Source: Stomorhina lunata | Lineage: Eukaryota > Arthropoda > Insecta > Diptera > Rhiniidae | Reading direction: 5' to 3' | Assembly: GCA_933228675.1 (NCBI GenBank) | Contig: OW121740.1 | Coordinates: 56,111,000-56,174,999, forward strand | Length of the DNA: 64,000 bases | Shown: positions 1 to 9,420 of the stretch, one piece after another | Numbering within the stretch: the stretch's first letter is position 1 | How the letters are laid out: every line of letters starts with the position of its first letter | The notes under the pieces: generated by a model | The model's input: the letters and a program-made list of their open reading frames with translations, nothing else | Told to the model about the DNA's origin: nothing | Database searches by the model: none | Made by a program: the position numbers and the translations under genes

Positions 1-605
1 AATTTTGAAAATGTCCCTTTATTTTGGGAAATTTTGAAAATGTCCCTTTATTTTGGGAAATTGAAAATTTCCCATTATTTTGGAAATTTTAAAAATTTCC
101 CAAAATAATTGGAAATTTTCAAAATTTCCCAAAATAAAGGGAAATTTTTAAAATTTCCCAAAGTAATGGGAAATTTTCAAAATTTCCCAAAATAATGGGA
201 AATTTTCAAAATTTCCCAAAATAAAGGGACATTTCCAAAATTTCCCAAAATAAAGGGACATTTTCAAAATTTTCCAAAATAATCGGATATTTTCAAAATT
301 TCCCAAAATAATAAGAAATTTTCAAAATTTCCTAAAAGAAATGGGAAATTTTCTATATATCCCAAAAATAATAAGATATTTTCAAAATTTACCAAAACAA
401 TGGGAATTTTTCAAAATTTCCCAAAATAATTGGATATTTTCAAAATTTCCCAAAATAATGGGATATTTTCAAAATTTACCAAAGTAATGGGAAATTTTCA
501 AAATTTCCCAAAATAATGGGAAATTTTCAAAATTTCCCAAAATAAAGGGACATTTTCAAAATTTCCCAAAATAAAGGGACATTTTCAAAATTTTCCAAAG
601 GAATT
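1..605. repeat. 29-bp minisatellite array containing an orientation switch
   Basis: The tract is tandem 29-bp units of the form GGGAAATTTTC-AAAATTTCCC-AAAATAAT. Each unit has a dyad centred on one C. From about 95 to 605 the units read in this orientation. Bases 1 to about 85 read as the reverse complement: their TTTTGAAAATGTCCC blocks are the complement of the GGGACATTTTCAAAA blocks seen near 220-270 and 545-590. The array therefore turns around near position 92. The unit resembles the 29-mer at 9421-12296 and 35213-38190. The window begins inside the array, so its full size is unknown. Confidence 0.85.
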
Positions 606-905
606 GGGAAAGTTTTCTATAAAGAATACTTTTGTATAAAAGTTTTCCTAAAGAGAATACTTTTTTATAATAGTTTTACTATAGAAAATACTTTAGTATA
701 ACAGTTTTTCTGTAGAGAATATTTTCGTATGACAGTTTGCCTATAGAGAATACTTTTTTATAACCATTTTCTTATAGAGAATATCAGTTTTTCTATAGAA
801 AATATTTTTGTATGACAGTTTTTCTATAGAGAATACTTTTGTATAACATTTTTGTATAGGGAATACTGTTTGAAAGCAGTTTTTCTATAGAGAATATAAT
901 TTTTT
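606..905. repeat. 31-bp minisatellite array
   Basis: About nine to ten diverged tandem units follow directly after the 29-mer array. The core is AGTTTTTCTATAGAGAATAC followed by TTTTGTATAAC. Units are separated by point changes and small indels. It is a different unit from the neighbouring 29-mer. No coding potential is visible. Confidence 0.75.
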
Positions 906-1762
906 GAGACTTTTTCTATTGATAATGAGTCTGTATTTGTCACTTTTACAAGAAGAAATTAGAAAAAAATTGCTGCTCGAAAAAGTATATTACAAAAGAT
1001 ATCGCTCAGAGATTGTTTAAAAAAATAAATTTTAAAATGAAAGGCAAAAATTGCCTGATATAATATTAAGATAAAAATAACCGACAAAAAATGTGCAAAA
1101 AACTATGAAACAAACATACTCGTTATAAATTGAGTGATATAATAAACGGCAATCATAACCGGCAGAATTTGTGCGATTTAATAAACGACAGAAATAACCG
1201 GCAGACTTTGTGCAATATAATAAAAGGCAAAATTAACTTTTAGTTTTGATTAAAAAATAAAAATCAAAAAATAACTTTTATTTCGGATTAAAAAAATAAA
1301 AGGCTTACGATCAAATGAAAATATAGCCCAAACGAATCAAAACTGTTTAATTGAATTTTAAAACAAATGCTTTTTTGGGTGTGTTTTTTTTTAATTAAAA
1401 ATTCGAAAATATCGGTTATTTTCAGTCCCTGAATATTACTAATTTAGAACTTACTCATCAGGCAAATGGAAGAATAAAACTCAAAAAAATTTAAGAATTT
1501 CGCGAAAATGAAAATTTTTGGGCCAAATTCTAGTAGATGCTCGGTAAATCTTATTTGTATTAAATTGCAACAAAAAAATATTTAAATATAATTGCTTAGT
1601 TTATGGAAAACCTATGCTGAAAGGTTTTTTAATATTGAACGAGATAAACCTTTCTCCACCGATGTCAAGTATAAAAATTTGGATTTCCTTAAAATTTTCA
1701 TAGTGATATTACGAAATATCAAGTAATAATTAGTGAATTTTAATAAAAAAGCATTAAATTAA
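906..1762. other. AT-rich gap with a small 40-bp tandem repeat
   Basis: No gene is recognised. Between about 1138 and 1240 there are roughly three diverged copies of a 40-bp unit carrying ATAACCGGCAGAATTTGTGC. A weaker relative lies near 1070-1105. The rest is low-complexity A/T sequence. Confidence 0.55.
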
Positions 1763-2120
1763 TTGTTTTTGGCAAGATTAAGTGTTTTAATTAAAAGATG
1801 TGATTTGACACTGTTGATCTATTTTCTGTTCGGAGCTGTTAAAAAGAAGTGTTATCCCGACAAACCTGAGACAATTGAGCATTTTAAGGCCGAAATTTGT
1901 AATTTCATTGCTGAGATACTACCACATTCACTTGAAATTTTGTCAGATTGGATAAGTGTAAATTAAGGCCTGAAGGTGTCATAAATATGAATAAACGAAT
2001 ATTCTACCAGAAAGGTTTTACTTTAAAACAAAAAAGAAATTTGGCGAAATTTGAAAGTATTTGTTTTATAGAATTTTTAATTTTAAACTTTTTAATCACC
2101 CATCCTTAAATGAGCCACCC
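1763..2120 (+). pseudogene. mariner transposase relic, C-terminal end plus right terminal repeat
   Basis: The reading frame 1763-1966 carries the motif CDLTLLIYFLFGAVKKKCY, followed by a DKPETIEHFKAEI segment. This is the signature around and after the third catalytic residue of mariner-type transposases, where CDLTPLDYFLWG is usual. The third aspartate of the motif reads as isoleucine here. The sequence then runs to AATGAGCCACCC followed by TA at 2121-2122, which fits a mariner 3' terminal inverted repeat with a TA target. The N-terminal two thirds and the left terminus were not recognised. This is a dead fragment. Confidence 0.7.
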
Positions 2121-2344
2121 TATATATAGGGACTTCAATATAAAAAAAATTTGTCTATTCGTCAGAGCCCAAAATTGCTCTATTAATGTTGTTTTTTAAA
2201 AAATATAAAATTCGAAAAAGCCGCGATTAAAAAAAGATCTAAAACCGCTATAACTCGTTCGTATATCTCATTATTGACAACACCATAATATCAGCTGTTT
2301 AATATAAACAAACCAAACAAGTATTTTGTTTTGATTGTTTGTGT

Positions 2345-2643
2345 CTAAAACATATGGCACGTCTTAAGTTGTTCAATAACTGTTCTGAAGTCAGACGTTA
2401 AGTTGGCCGTTAAGGCAGCCTCACGCTAAGTTCAACTAAACCATCCTTAATTCTTGAGAACGACGAGGAATCGAAACATTCGGGTCTTCGGCAACACTTT
2501 CACTTACAGCAACGTTATTTTCAGCGGAACGAGCGAAACGATAATGCACAGGCCTTATAATATTTGTAACCGGTCCAGTCTCCTCAAATTTCTTCATAAT
2601 TTTGCCAATTGCTTGCGTAGTTTGACGATTATCGTTATTATAT
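2345..2643 (-). pseudogene. mariner transposase relic, N-terminal helix-turn-helix region
   Basis: Read on the minus strand, the sequence gives IGKIMKKFEETGPV, then RSAENNVAVSESVAEDP and IPRRSQEL. These match the second helix-turn-helix region of mariner transposases (compare ENIAAVRDSVAEEP in the copy at 13981). A stop follows shortly afterwards and the similarity fades toward 2345. A separate palindrome abuts it at 2644. The fragment lies opposite in strand to the C-terminal relic at 1763, so the two are not simply halves of one element. Confidence 0.65.
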
Positions 2644-2754
2644 TATATAACTCAAGCGGCTGATGATTGAGTTAAATTTGCATGTGTTTTGTTATTTTAA
2701 TAAAAACAAAATACATGTAAATTTCACTCAATTGTCAGCCGCTTGAGTTATATA
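2644..2754. repeat. 111-bp near-perfect palindrome (MITE-like)
   Basis: The left arm starts TATATAACTCAAGCGGCTGA and the right arm ends TCAGCCGCTTGAGTTATATA. The arms of about 50 bases pair almost throughout, with a few mismatches, around an A/T centre near 2699. It abuts the mariner relic on its left. A short foldback MITE, or an inverted duplication, would produce this structure. Confidence 0.75.
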
Positions 2755-3666
2755 AACATCACATATGTAAGCCTTTTGAAGCATGATATGTGGCTGTTGC
2801 ATAATCACAATTTTTGTATTAAATATGTTTTAATAATAAAAAATACTTAAGCGATCCATTTTCGTCAATGTCAGGCTTTTAACTGAAAAAAAAAAAATGG
2901 TTTAATAACTTAGTTTGACAGATGTCGAATACCAGTCCTATACTTTTGAAACCACTAAACGGATAACTCTTTATAACAGATTAGTTATACATATTGTAAA
3001 GAACCTCCGTTAGTTAGTCCGAGTTTGTAGCTGGGGTAGAGCTCAGTCGCGTTCAGGCTTCCTTTCCTTACATAAATTCCTTTCCTTACATAAATTTTAA
3101 ATGAAACACCTAAACTCTTTTCATTTATGGACACTTTCTTTCATTTTTATGGTTTTACTTTTTGTATTCACTTTAATTCTTCAGACTAGGTTTTTCTTTA
3201 CTAGGTTTTGTTGAGAATCTGGATTGCTGTCTCTTGTAGGGAATCCGAGTGTTAACAAGGCGAGAGAACCTAAACTAGTTTCGTTCTGAGTGTTTTCTTC
3301 CAGTACACGAACTAGTTACTCTTAGCTTTTACCTAGCCTACAATGTCCCTATGTACTTCCGAGTGAGACTTCGAGGAAGTTAACAGATTGAAAAATCAGT
3401 ACCCTATTCTGGAATTTGATGTTATCAAATTCCCCTTCAAAATTTGGCTCTACGCCTGAATTCGATGTAATCGGATCCAATATCCCACCTCTTAATTGAT
3501 TGGAAACTTGTAACTCGCTATCTGAATTGATGTAATCAATTCAGTTTTCCCCCTTCGGCAACACTGACTCTAGCTTGAAATGATGTTATCACTTCAACTT
3601 ACCGATATCTGTGTCTTGCCACCACGTCTACCAAGTGCCGCTGAAAAACTACAAGAGACCTAATTG
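2755..3666. other. non-coding flank with a tandem dyad repeat at 3412-3595
   Basis: No gene is recognised. A 21-bp direct duplication (CCTTTCCTTACATAAATT core) lies at about 3061-3100. Four related dyad-symmetric motifs lie at 3412, 3458, 3524 and 3577, each of the form GAATT-GATGTAATC-AATTC and each preceded by a CTCTA/CTCGC-like lead-in. The piggyBac element is inserted at the right edge of this stretch. Confidence 0.6.
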
Positions 3667-3735
3667 TTAACCTTTAACTGACGAGGTGAAATTTTGGGAC
3701 ATAGTTTATGACGTGGTGGTAAATTTTACCCCTCT
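3667..3735. repeat. piggyBac left target site and terminal/subterminal repeat
   Basis: TTAA, then the terminal repeat CCTTTAACTGACGAGGTG, then an internal GTGGTGGTAAATTTTACCC block. It mirrors 6264-6299. Confidence 0.85.
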
Positions 3736-4069
3736 TAATTTTATTAAAAATAAATTAGTAAAAAATATTTTTTGATAATTATTTGTTTTTTAAAAATAAG
3801 CTACTATATTTTTAATTACAAAAAATAAAGAAAACAAAAATTTTTTTTATTCGTTTCAACAAAACAGGTACTTTATTTCACAAACCTTTTTTTTAATATA
3901 AAAAAAACGTCATATAAATAGCTTATAAAAAAAATATGAATTAAAAAAAAAAACAAAAACTTAAAGGGCATTTTTTCACAGCCAAATGTATACTTTTAAA
4001 GATATAAAAGAGATCATAAAAAAAAATAGTCAGGTGTAAAAACTGCAGGTCCACCTAATAGGTGGTTTT

Positions 4070-5872
4070 TTACTCATCAAAATCTGTGTTCACACAGTGT
4101 AAGCATATACGTTTGCTGCATCCCATACACATTGGCTTACTACATTGCAGACAGAAGTGTGTAGTTTTTCGCTTTAGCCTAGTCGGGCATATGTGGCATA
4201 ACTTACGAGTAGCGTGGGTCGGTTCTACTGGAGGCGGAGGTACTGAGTCCGGACCCAAAATACTACCAATTGTGTCTCGTAATACCCGAGGGAGCTTTTG
4301 GTTGTGTTGACGTCTTTGCAGATGTGGTAAAATCATTTGTCTTGCAAGCTTTTTCAAAAAGTCTCCTCTTGAGCTGTTATCATAATCCTTTGAAGATTGA
4401 TAAATAACGAAGGAGTTGGCGCCACAAATATCCACAATTCTATAAAATATGGCTAATGGCCAGCGGCGTGTACGTCGGCCGGATGAATAAATCGAGCATT
4501 TCTTATCGAGCTCATCCACTCCACCTTTTGTATTGTTATAATCAGCTATCATTGCAGGTTTTAAAGTGAGTGGGTCATCTTCTTTTTTGTGATGCATGGA
4601 GGACAATAATACAACAGCACGATTTTGACGAGGCACGTAGGATAAAATAGTGACATCTTTGGTAAAACCATATATGCAGGATCCCAACGGTCTATTTTTT
4701 TTGGGCAAAAATTCTGGTGGAATCTCTCTTTTGTTCTTTTTCAGCGTACCTAAATAAGTTAGTTCTCGTTTTTTAAGTTCCTCCACCAGCTGGAGTGATG
4801 AAAACCAATTGTCAGCAGTTATATTTCTTCGACTTCCTTCTATTATTTTAGACAGCCTTATTACTGATTGTGTTGGTACTGCAAGTCGTTTTTCTTCATT
4901 TGTTAGACCAACTCCATCCGAGTTTTTTCCAAAGTATACATAAGCATTTGCAAGATATTGTGTGCGTGCATCTGTCAATGACATTATCTTAATGCCATAT
5001 TTTGCGGGTTTCTTTGGCATGTAAATTTTGAACTTGCATCTTCCACGAAATGGTACCAACATTTCATCAATGCAGGCATGAGTACCAATTGAATAACTTT
5101 TTCGGCAGTTTTCTATAAATTTGTTGAATATACCAGAAACTGCTGCTATTGGGTCGTTCAATAATCGTTGTTGTCTATCACAGGAGTTATCAAATCTTAA
5201 GCAATTTAGAATACAAAGAAACCGGTTCTTAGACATTGTAGCTCTAAAAACTTCTCTGCCCGTTTCATCAGTTGCGAAAATAAATTGAGCGGCCTCGTGG
5301 TTAGACTTGAATACGGATGTGTAAATTAAGATACCGACAAATGCACGCAATTCAATTTTATCTAACATTTTCGCTTCAGTTTGTGCTGTTAGATCAAATT
5401 TTGATTTCAATTTTGTATTTGTATGTTCTAAAATCATGTTCTCCATATCGCTATCAAAAATTCGTGACCAATATCCATATAAATCATTTTCCGATTGCGG
5501 TTGTGTAGCAACTGGTAACCGCACAATATTATGAAGAGGAGTCTTTACGCAGCGTGTTGGTTCCAATGCTGACCACTTGAACCCGTTTTTTCCATAAAAG
5601 TAGTTTACAGCAGATTCACATACATTTTCATCAACAACTAGTTCTTCTTCATCATTTCCAACAATTTCCTCAACAATCATTGTATCCGCTTCGTCGTGTT
5701 CACTGCATGCATCATCTTCTATACGCATTTCATCCTCCATGTCACTTTCTTCAATGCAGAAATCCGGATCGACAATTTCATCGTCGACTTCGCTAACATC
5801 GTCTTCGTCCTCAAAACATTCCTCAAGCAATTGAGATATGACTGAATCACTGAGTTTTTTTGAATTTGACAT
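4070..5872 (-). CDS. piggyBac-family transposase, 600 aa, intact
   Basis: This DDD transposase would cut and paste the surrounding element at TTAA sites. The N-terminal 90 residues are strongly acidic, as is common in the family. The catalytic core holds all three aspartates in their expected contexts: D269 in CIDEMLVPFRGR, D354 in NITADNWFSS and D453 in NNTKGGVDELD, spaced nearly as in canonical piggyBac (268, 346 and 447, from memory). The C-terminus (about residues 559-593) is a cysteine-rich, zinc-binding-type domain containing CHIC, CLQC, CMGC and CLHC pairs. The ATG at 5872 follows an AT-rich leader and is the first in frame. There are no stops, frameshifts or visible introns. It could be an active transposase or a recently immobilised one. 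Confidence 0.93.
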   Translation of the reverse strand: MSNSKKLSDSVISQLLEECFEDEDDVSEVDDEIVDPDFCIEESDMEDEMRIEDDACSEHDEADTMIVEEIVGNDEEELVVDENVCESAVNYFYGKNGFKWSALEPTRCVKTPLHNIVRLPVATQPQSENDLYGYWSRIFDSDMENMILEHTNTKLKSKFDLTAQTEAKMLDKIELRAFVGILIYTSVFKSNHEAAQFIFATDETGREVFRATMSKNRFLCILNCLRFDNSCDRQQRLLNDPIAAVSGIFNKFIENCRKSYSIGTHACIDEMLVPFRGRCKFKIYMPKKPAKYGIKIMSLTDARTQYLANAYVYFGKNSDGVGLTNEEKRLAVPTQSVIRLSKIIEGSRRNITADNWFSSLQLVEELKKRELTYLGTLKKNKREIPPEFLPKKNRPLGSCIYGFTKDVTILSYVPRQNRAVVLLSSMHHKKEDDPLTLKPAMIADYNNTKGGVDELDKKCSIYSSGRRTRRWPLAIFYRIVDICGANSFVIYQSSKDYDNSSRGDFLKKLARQMILPHLQRRQHNQKLPRVLRDTIGSILGPDSVPPPPVEPTHATRKLCHICPTRLKRKTTHFCLQCSKPMCMGCSKRICLHCVNTDFDE

Positions 5873-5959
5873 GATCTATAAACATAAATAGCATATCACG
5901 TAATTTAAAAAATGTGTAATATAACGTTTTTGAAATAAATAATTTTTAACCAACAAGAA

Positions 5960-6125
5960 AACAGACGAGTGGTAAAAATAATTCCACGAAAATATTACGT
6001 TAATTTCGATGTGGGGTAAATTTGTTTCTACTAAATACTTACGCTAACGCTGACGTGGTGGTAAAATATTTTCAAAGAAAAACTTACGTAAATGCCGAGG
6101 AGTGGTAATTTTTACACCAGCATGT
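5960..6125. promoter_or_regulatory. subterminal GTGGTAAA repeats upstream of the piggyBac transposase
   Basis: Short direct repeats of a G-(A/T)GGTAAA core recur at about 5966, 6011, 6053 and 6098, some preceded by ACGAG/GACGTG. They are related to the GTGGTGGTAAA block in both terminal regions. They lie between the transposase start and the right terminus. Clustered subterminal repeats are often transposase-binding sites; that role is an inference here. Confidence 0.5.
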
Positions 6126-6261
6126 GCGTAACTCCGCTCGTGCTATGTCTAGCTCAGCCAAAACACAACTGAATGACAACGATCACAATATATGAAGATA
6201 CTAAGAGAATTAAATTGATTGAGCGCAATGGAAGAGAGAATTTAAAAAAAATGTAAAGAGA

Positions 6262-6299
6262 GGGTAAAATTTACCACCACCTAGCTAGTTAAAGGTTAA
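6262..6299. repeat. piggyBac right terminal repeat and target site
   Basis: GGGTAAAATTTACCACCACC is followed after a short spacer by AGTTAAAGG and TTAA. It is inverted relative to the left end at 3667-3735. Confidence 0.85.
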
Positions 6300-8395
6300 T
6301 TTTTCCTGGCTTATATATTATCACATTTTGGCTACAGTTTGTAGTTATTACTTCGCGCTAGGTGTGAACCGATAGAGGTTGTAATATCTTTACAACATTT
6401 ATTTCTGTCAAACTTATTCCTAATGAAGCAATACGTTTGATCAACATGTTGTTGCAGCTCGCTATATTTTAAGTTGGCTTCTAAATGTGGCCCTCTATTA
6501 TCGTCTTGGCATCACTTGGCTTTTTCTCTTGGCATCACTTGTCTTCTTTCTTTTGGCATCACTTGGCTTTCTTTTGTGGAATTTGGAATTGCTGAAAGGA
6601 AAAGCCGCTTTGGCAGATGTTATCTGCCCCCATCGAAATGGGTGTAATCCATTGGCCCATCAGGAAAACTACATATGTAAAATTCATAGTTTTCCTTTAT
6701 TTCTACCACTATGTGGCCACAATTTTAGCCAAAATTTGGCTCCTCGCAATATGTAATGTAATGCAACGAAGGGTTAATATCTAGAAACTCACATTCCGCT
6801 TGACCTTAAGGTCACACGACAAAACCAACGATTTGGACTACAATCTTTATCATCTTCAAAAACCATTTTGTAACATGAAATAAAAATTTCCATACATTAC
6901 AGAAAACTTATCACAGCTTTTTGACATTTAGTGTTAACGATTTTACTTACTGCTTTGTCGTACCTTGAAGGATGTAGGAAACTACAAGAAAAAGCTTTCA
7001 AATAAGCTCAAATAAACTTCTAAAATAAAGATATAAAATGATTTGTACTTTCTTAACACCAAAGAAATTGAAAACATTTATATGTTTTGTATTACCAAGG
7101 AAATATGGAAAAGTTTTACAAAATATTTCGACTCCAAATAGCAAAATTTACTCTTATTGCATACTCGTATGTAATAAAATATTTAAAATGGAGTTTAACT
7201 TTACACGTGTAAAGTATTAAGATTATTGTTATAGGTTTCAGTACTTTCATGCTCTGGTAGATAACGTTTTTTTTTTTTAACTTCCTTTTTTTATAAAATG
7301 CTCCCTTTAAATGCTTATGGGTATTCCCTTACAATTCCCATGATAAATTATCTCGATTTTCCTAACATCAAGTGAATAATTGAATGTGTGAAATCACTTA
7401 ATAAAATGATAATAATGATGATGTTTCTTATGTTTTCTATCGCATTAGGCTTAAACAATTATCCCCCTTATTCATAAACGATTTTTGAAGTTGAAGTGAA
7501 GTTGAAGTAAAAACTGTTGTTTAGAAATTTTGAATGGAAAATTCCTTAGGTAAAGTTGTTAAGTTGGGGTACACGTGTAATTGAATTTTGATATTTGGGG
7601 GGTAGAGGGCAAAAACCAGACTAAATATTTAGCTTAAATATAACCTGGGTTACCCTGGCAATAAGGCATTAAATTATGCTAAATTTGGTCTTGTCTATAA
7701 TTAAACAATTTCCAAAAATATGACATGTAACGGTACCTGTAATGTGTTAATTTTTGTCTCAAGAGCTTCTAAAAACAACAAAATGCACGAGTTGTTTAAA
7801 ACAAAGAATTTAATTTTACACGTGATTTTAAGAGGATTCAATTCACGTGTTAAGTAAAATTGTTATTTGGGAGCAGACACTAAACCACTATCTTATTAGA
7901 TTATTTGGTATTTGTACTCGTGCATTCGTTTAAGGGTGTTGTTTTTTTTAAATACACACGTTTTTAATTTTTATGAGTTTAGGATTCGCATAATATTCAA
8001 ACGGTTTTGAAATTTGTAATGGTAAACATGTGCCACAGATTTTAAGAAAAAAATTTTGTTTTTGACAAAAAAATTACATAATTGTTAAAAAGACTCTATA
8101 TATTAAGATTTATAACCATATCGAAACCTAATAGCGTAAAAAGCCTAAGTGCAAAAAACAAACTCCTCTAGAAAAGGAATTTTAATAATCTCTGACATGT
8201 GTGCAGATACTACTATACAATTTTGAATGTAAATATTGTTTGGTCCAACAAATGTTTTTAATTAATGCTACTTTTACTTAACCTTTATCCGCTCCTAAAA
8301 AAAATCACGTTGTCTACCTTTGCGTCGTTTTTTGACGCATGCGATAATATTTATAGTTTTTGGTAGAAAATTTTAAAAACTCTGGGACAAAACAG
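6300..8395. other. AT-rich non-coding stretch, no gene seen
   Basis: Nothing coding is recognised. A small triplicated motif, TTGGCATCACTTGGCTTTCT, lies at about 6506-6573. A short tandem of GAAGTTGAAGT lies near 7485-7510. The frames open here are short and lack recognisable motifs. Confidence 0.5.
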
Positions 8396-8397
8396 TT

Positions 8398-8460
8398 AAA
8401 TAAAGTAAGAGTGTTATATTCGGCTTTGCTGAATCTTGTATACCCACCATCAAGTTGTTG
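8398..8460 (-). mobile_element. isolated 3' end of a DINE-1-like element
   Basis: The sequence AAGTAAGAGTGTTATATTCGG, followed by the hairpin partner GCTGAAT and TATACCCACCATCAAGTTG, matches the terminal 60 bases of the element ending at 16320, in reverse orientation. Only the terminal hairpin and subterminal repeat are present. Confidence 0.65.
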
Positions 8461-9420
8461 AATTCTTAAATTAGCTTTCATCCGTGAAAGACTATATGAG
8501 GAAAAACAATTACCCATTGTCATGAACTTAGTTCAAAATTAGCATAACCTTATACTCAATAGTACGCTGGGCGAAAGGTGGAAAATAGTAGTGGTCAGCG
8601 ATGGACAGCACCCTATAATAAAGCCTCGAATTTCGAAAAAAAAACGACAGAAGTAAAGTTGTAAACCTAATATTTTGAAGGTTTGAAGGGTAAAAAGGTA
8701 GCCAGCACCTTTTATATAACTACAGATGTATCACTTTACAAGATTATGAAGATTCTGGCACTAATTCTTCTTCATCTTCTTTTTAGCTTTTCTTGTAAAT
8801 TGTGTAAAAAGGATAATCAAAAACACCTTTTAAAAGCACAATGATTGAAAAAAAAAAACCATGACATCAAAAATACCCACCAAAACCATATGTTTTTCCC
8901 ATATGTAACATTTTTAATCCAATCCATAAAAAAGAAAATTTCGGAGTCTAAAATAGCAAAAATTATGCATAATAATGTTTCTTACAAATAAATTTTGTTA
9001 ACTTAAAACTAGCACTTCAACAAAAAAAAAAAAAAATGGAGCATTTGCATAGTTTGCTACGCAAAGAGCAGATGAAGGTTAAGTGGCCTATATTTACAAG
9101 CTTTTTAGGTCAAAGGCAGATGGTCTTTCAATCGAAATTTTTACGTATATAACAAATATATAGATCAAGATCTACAAAAAATATCGCTACATGCATGTGC
9201 TATCTCTTACGGTTTTAAAGATATTCGACTTCAAAAACTAAAATTATCAATTTTTGTCCCATACTGCACCGATTTTTTTTTTTACTTATATCTGCTCTAC
9301 ATATAAACTGATTTTCGTGATTTAAAGTTTTTAAAAAAAGAACACCCTAGGGTTAGCAAAATATAAAATCAGAGAGACTTTGCCCAACATTGGTTTAAAT
9401 ACATTTTTAACGTGCTAAAG
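8461..9420. other. AT-rich gap, no gene
   Basis: No gene is recognised. Around 9160-9240 the sequence GATCTACAAAAAATAT, followed by a TATCTC...GATATTCGACTT stretch, resembles the interior of the Transib terminal repeats near 25290-25345 and a segment near 53030-53090. This suggests old related repeat debris. Confidence 0.45.

Larger units (their letters stand above)
3671..6295 (-). mobile_element. complete piggyBac-family transposon with TTAA duplications
   Basis: The element is bounded by TTAA at 3667-3670 and TTAA at 6296-6299, the piggyBac-type target duplication. The termini are inverted repeats starting CCTTTAACT on both ends. A further matching inverted block, GTGGTGGTAAATTTTACCC, lies at about 3714-3733 on the left and 6264-6283 on the right. 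Total length is about 2.6 kb, typical for the family. A single open transposase frame fills the middle on the minus strand. No internal damage was found, so the copy looks recent and could be autonomous; activity itself cannot be read from sequence. Confidence 0.92.
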
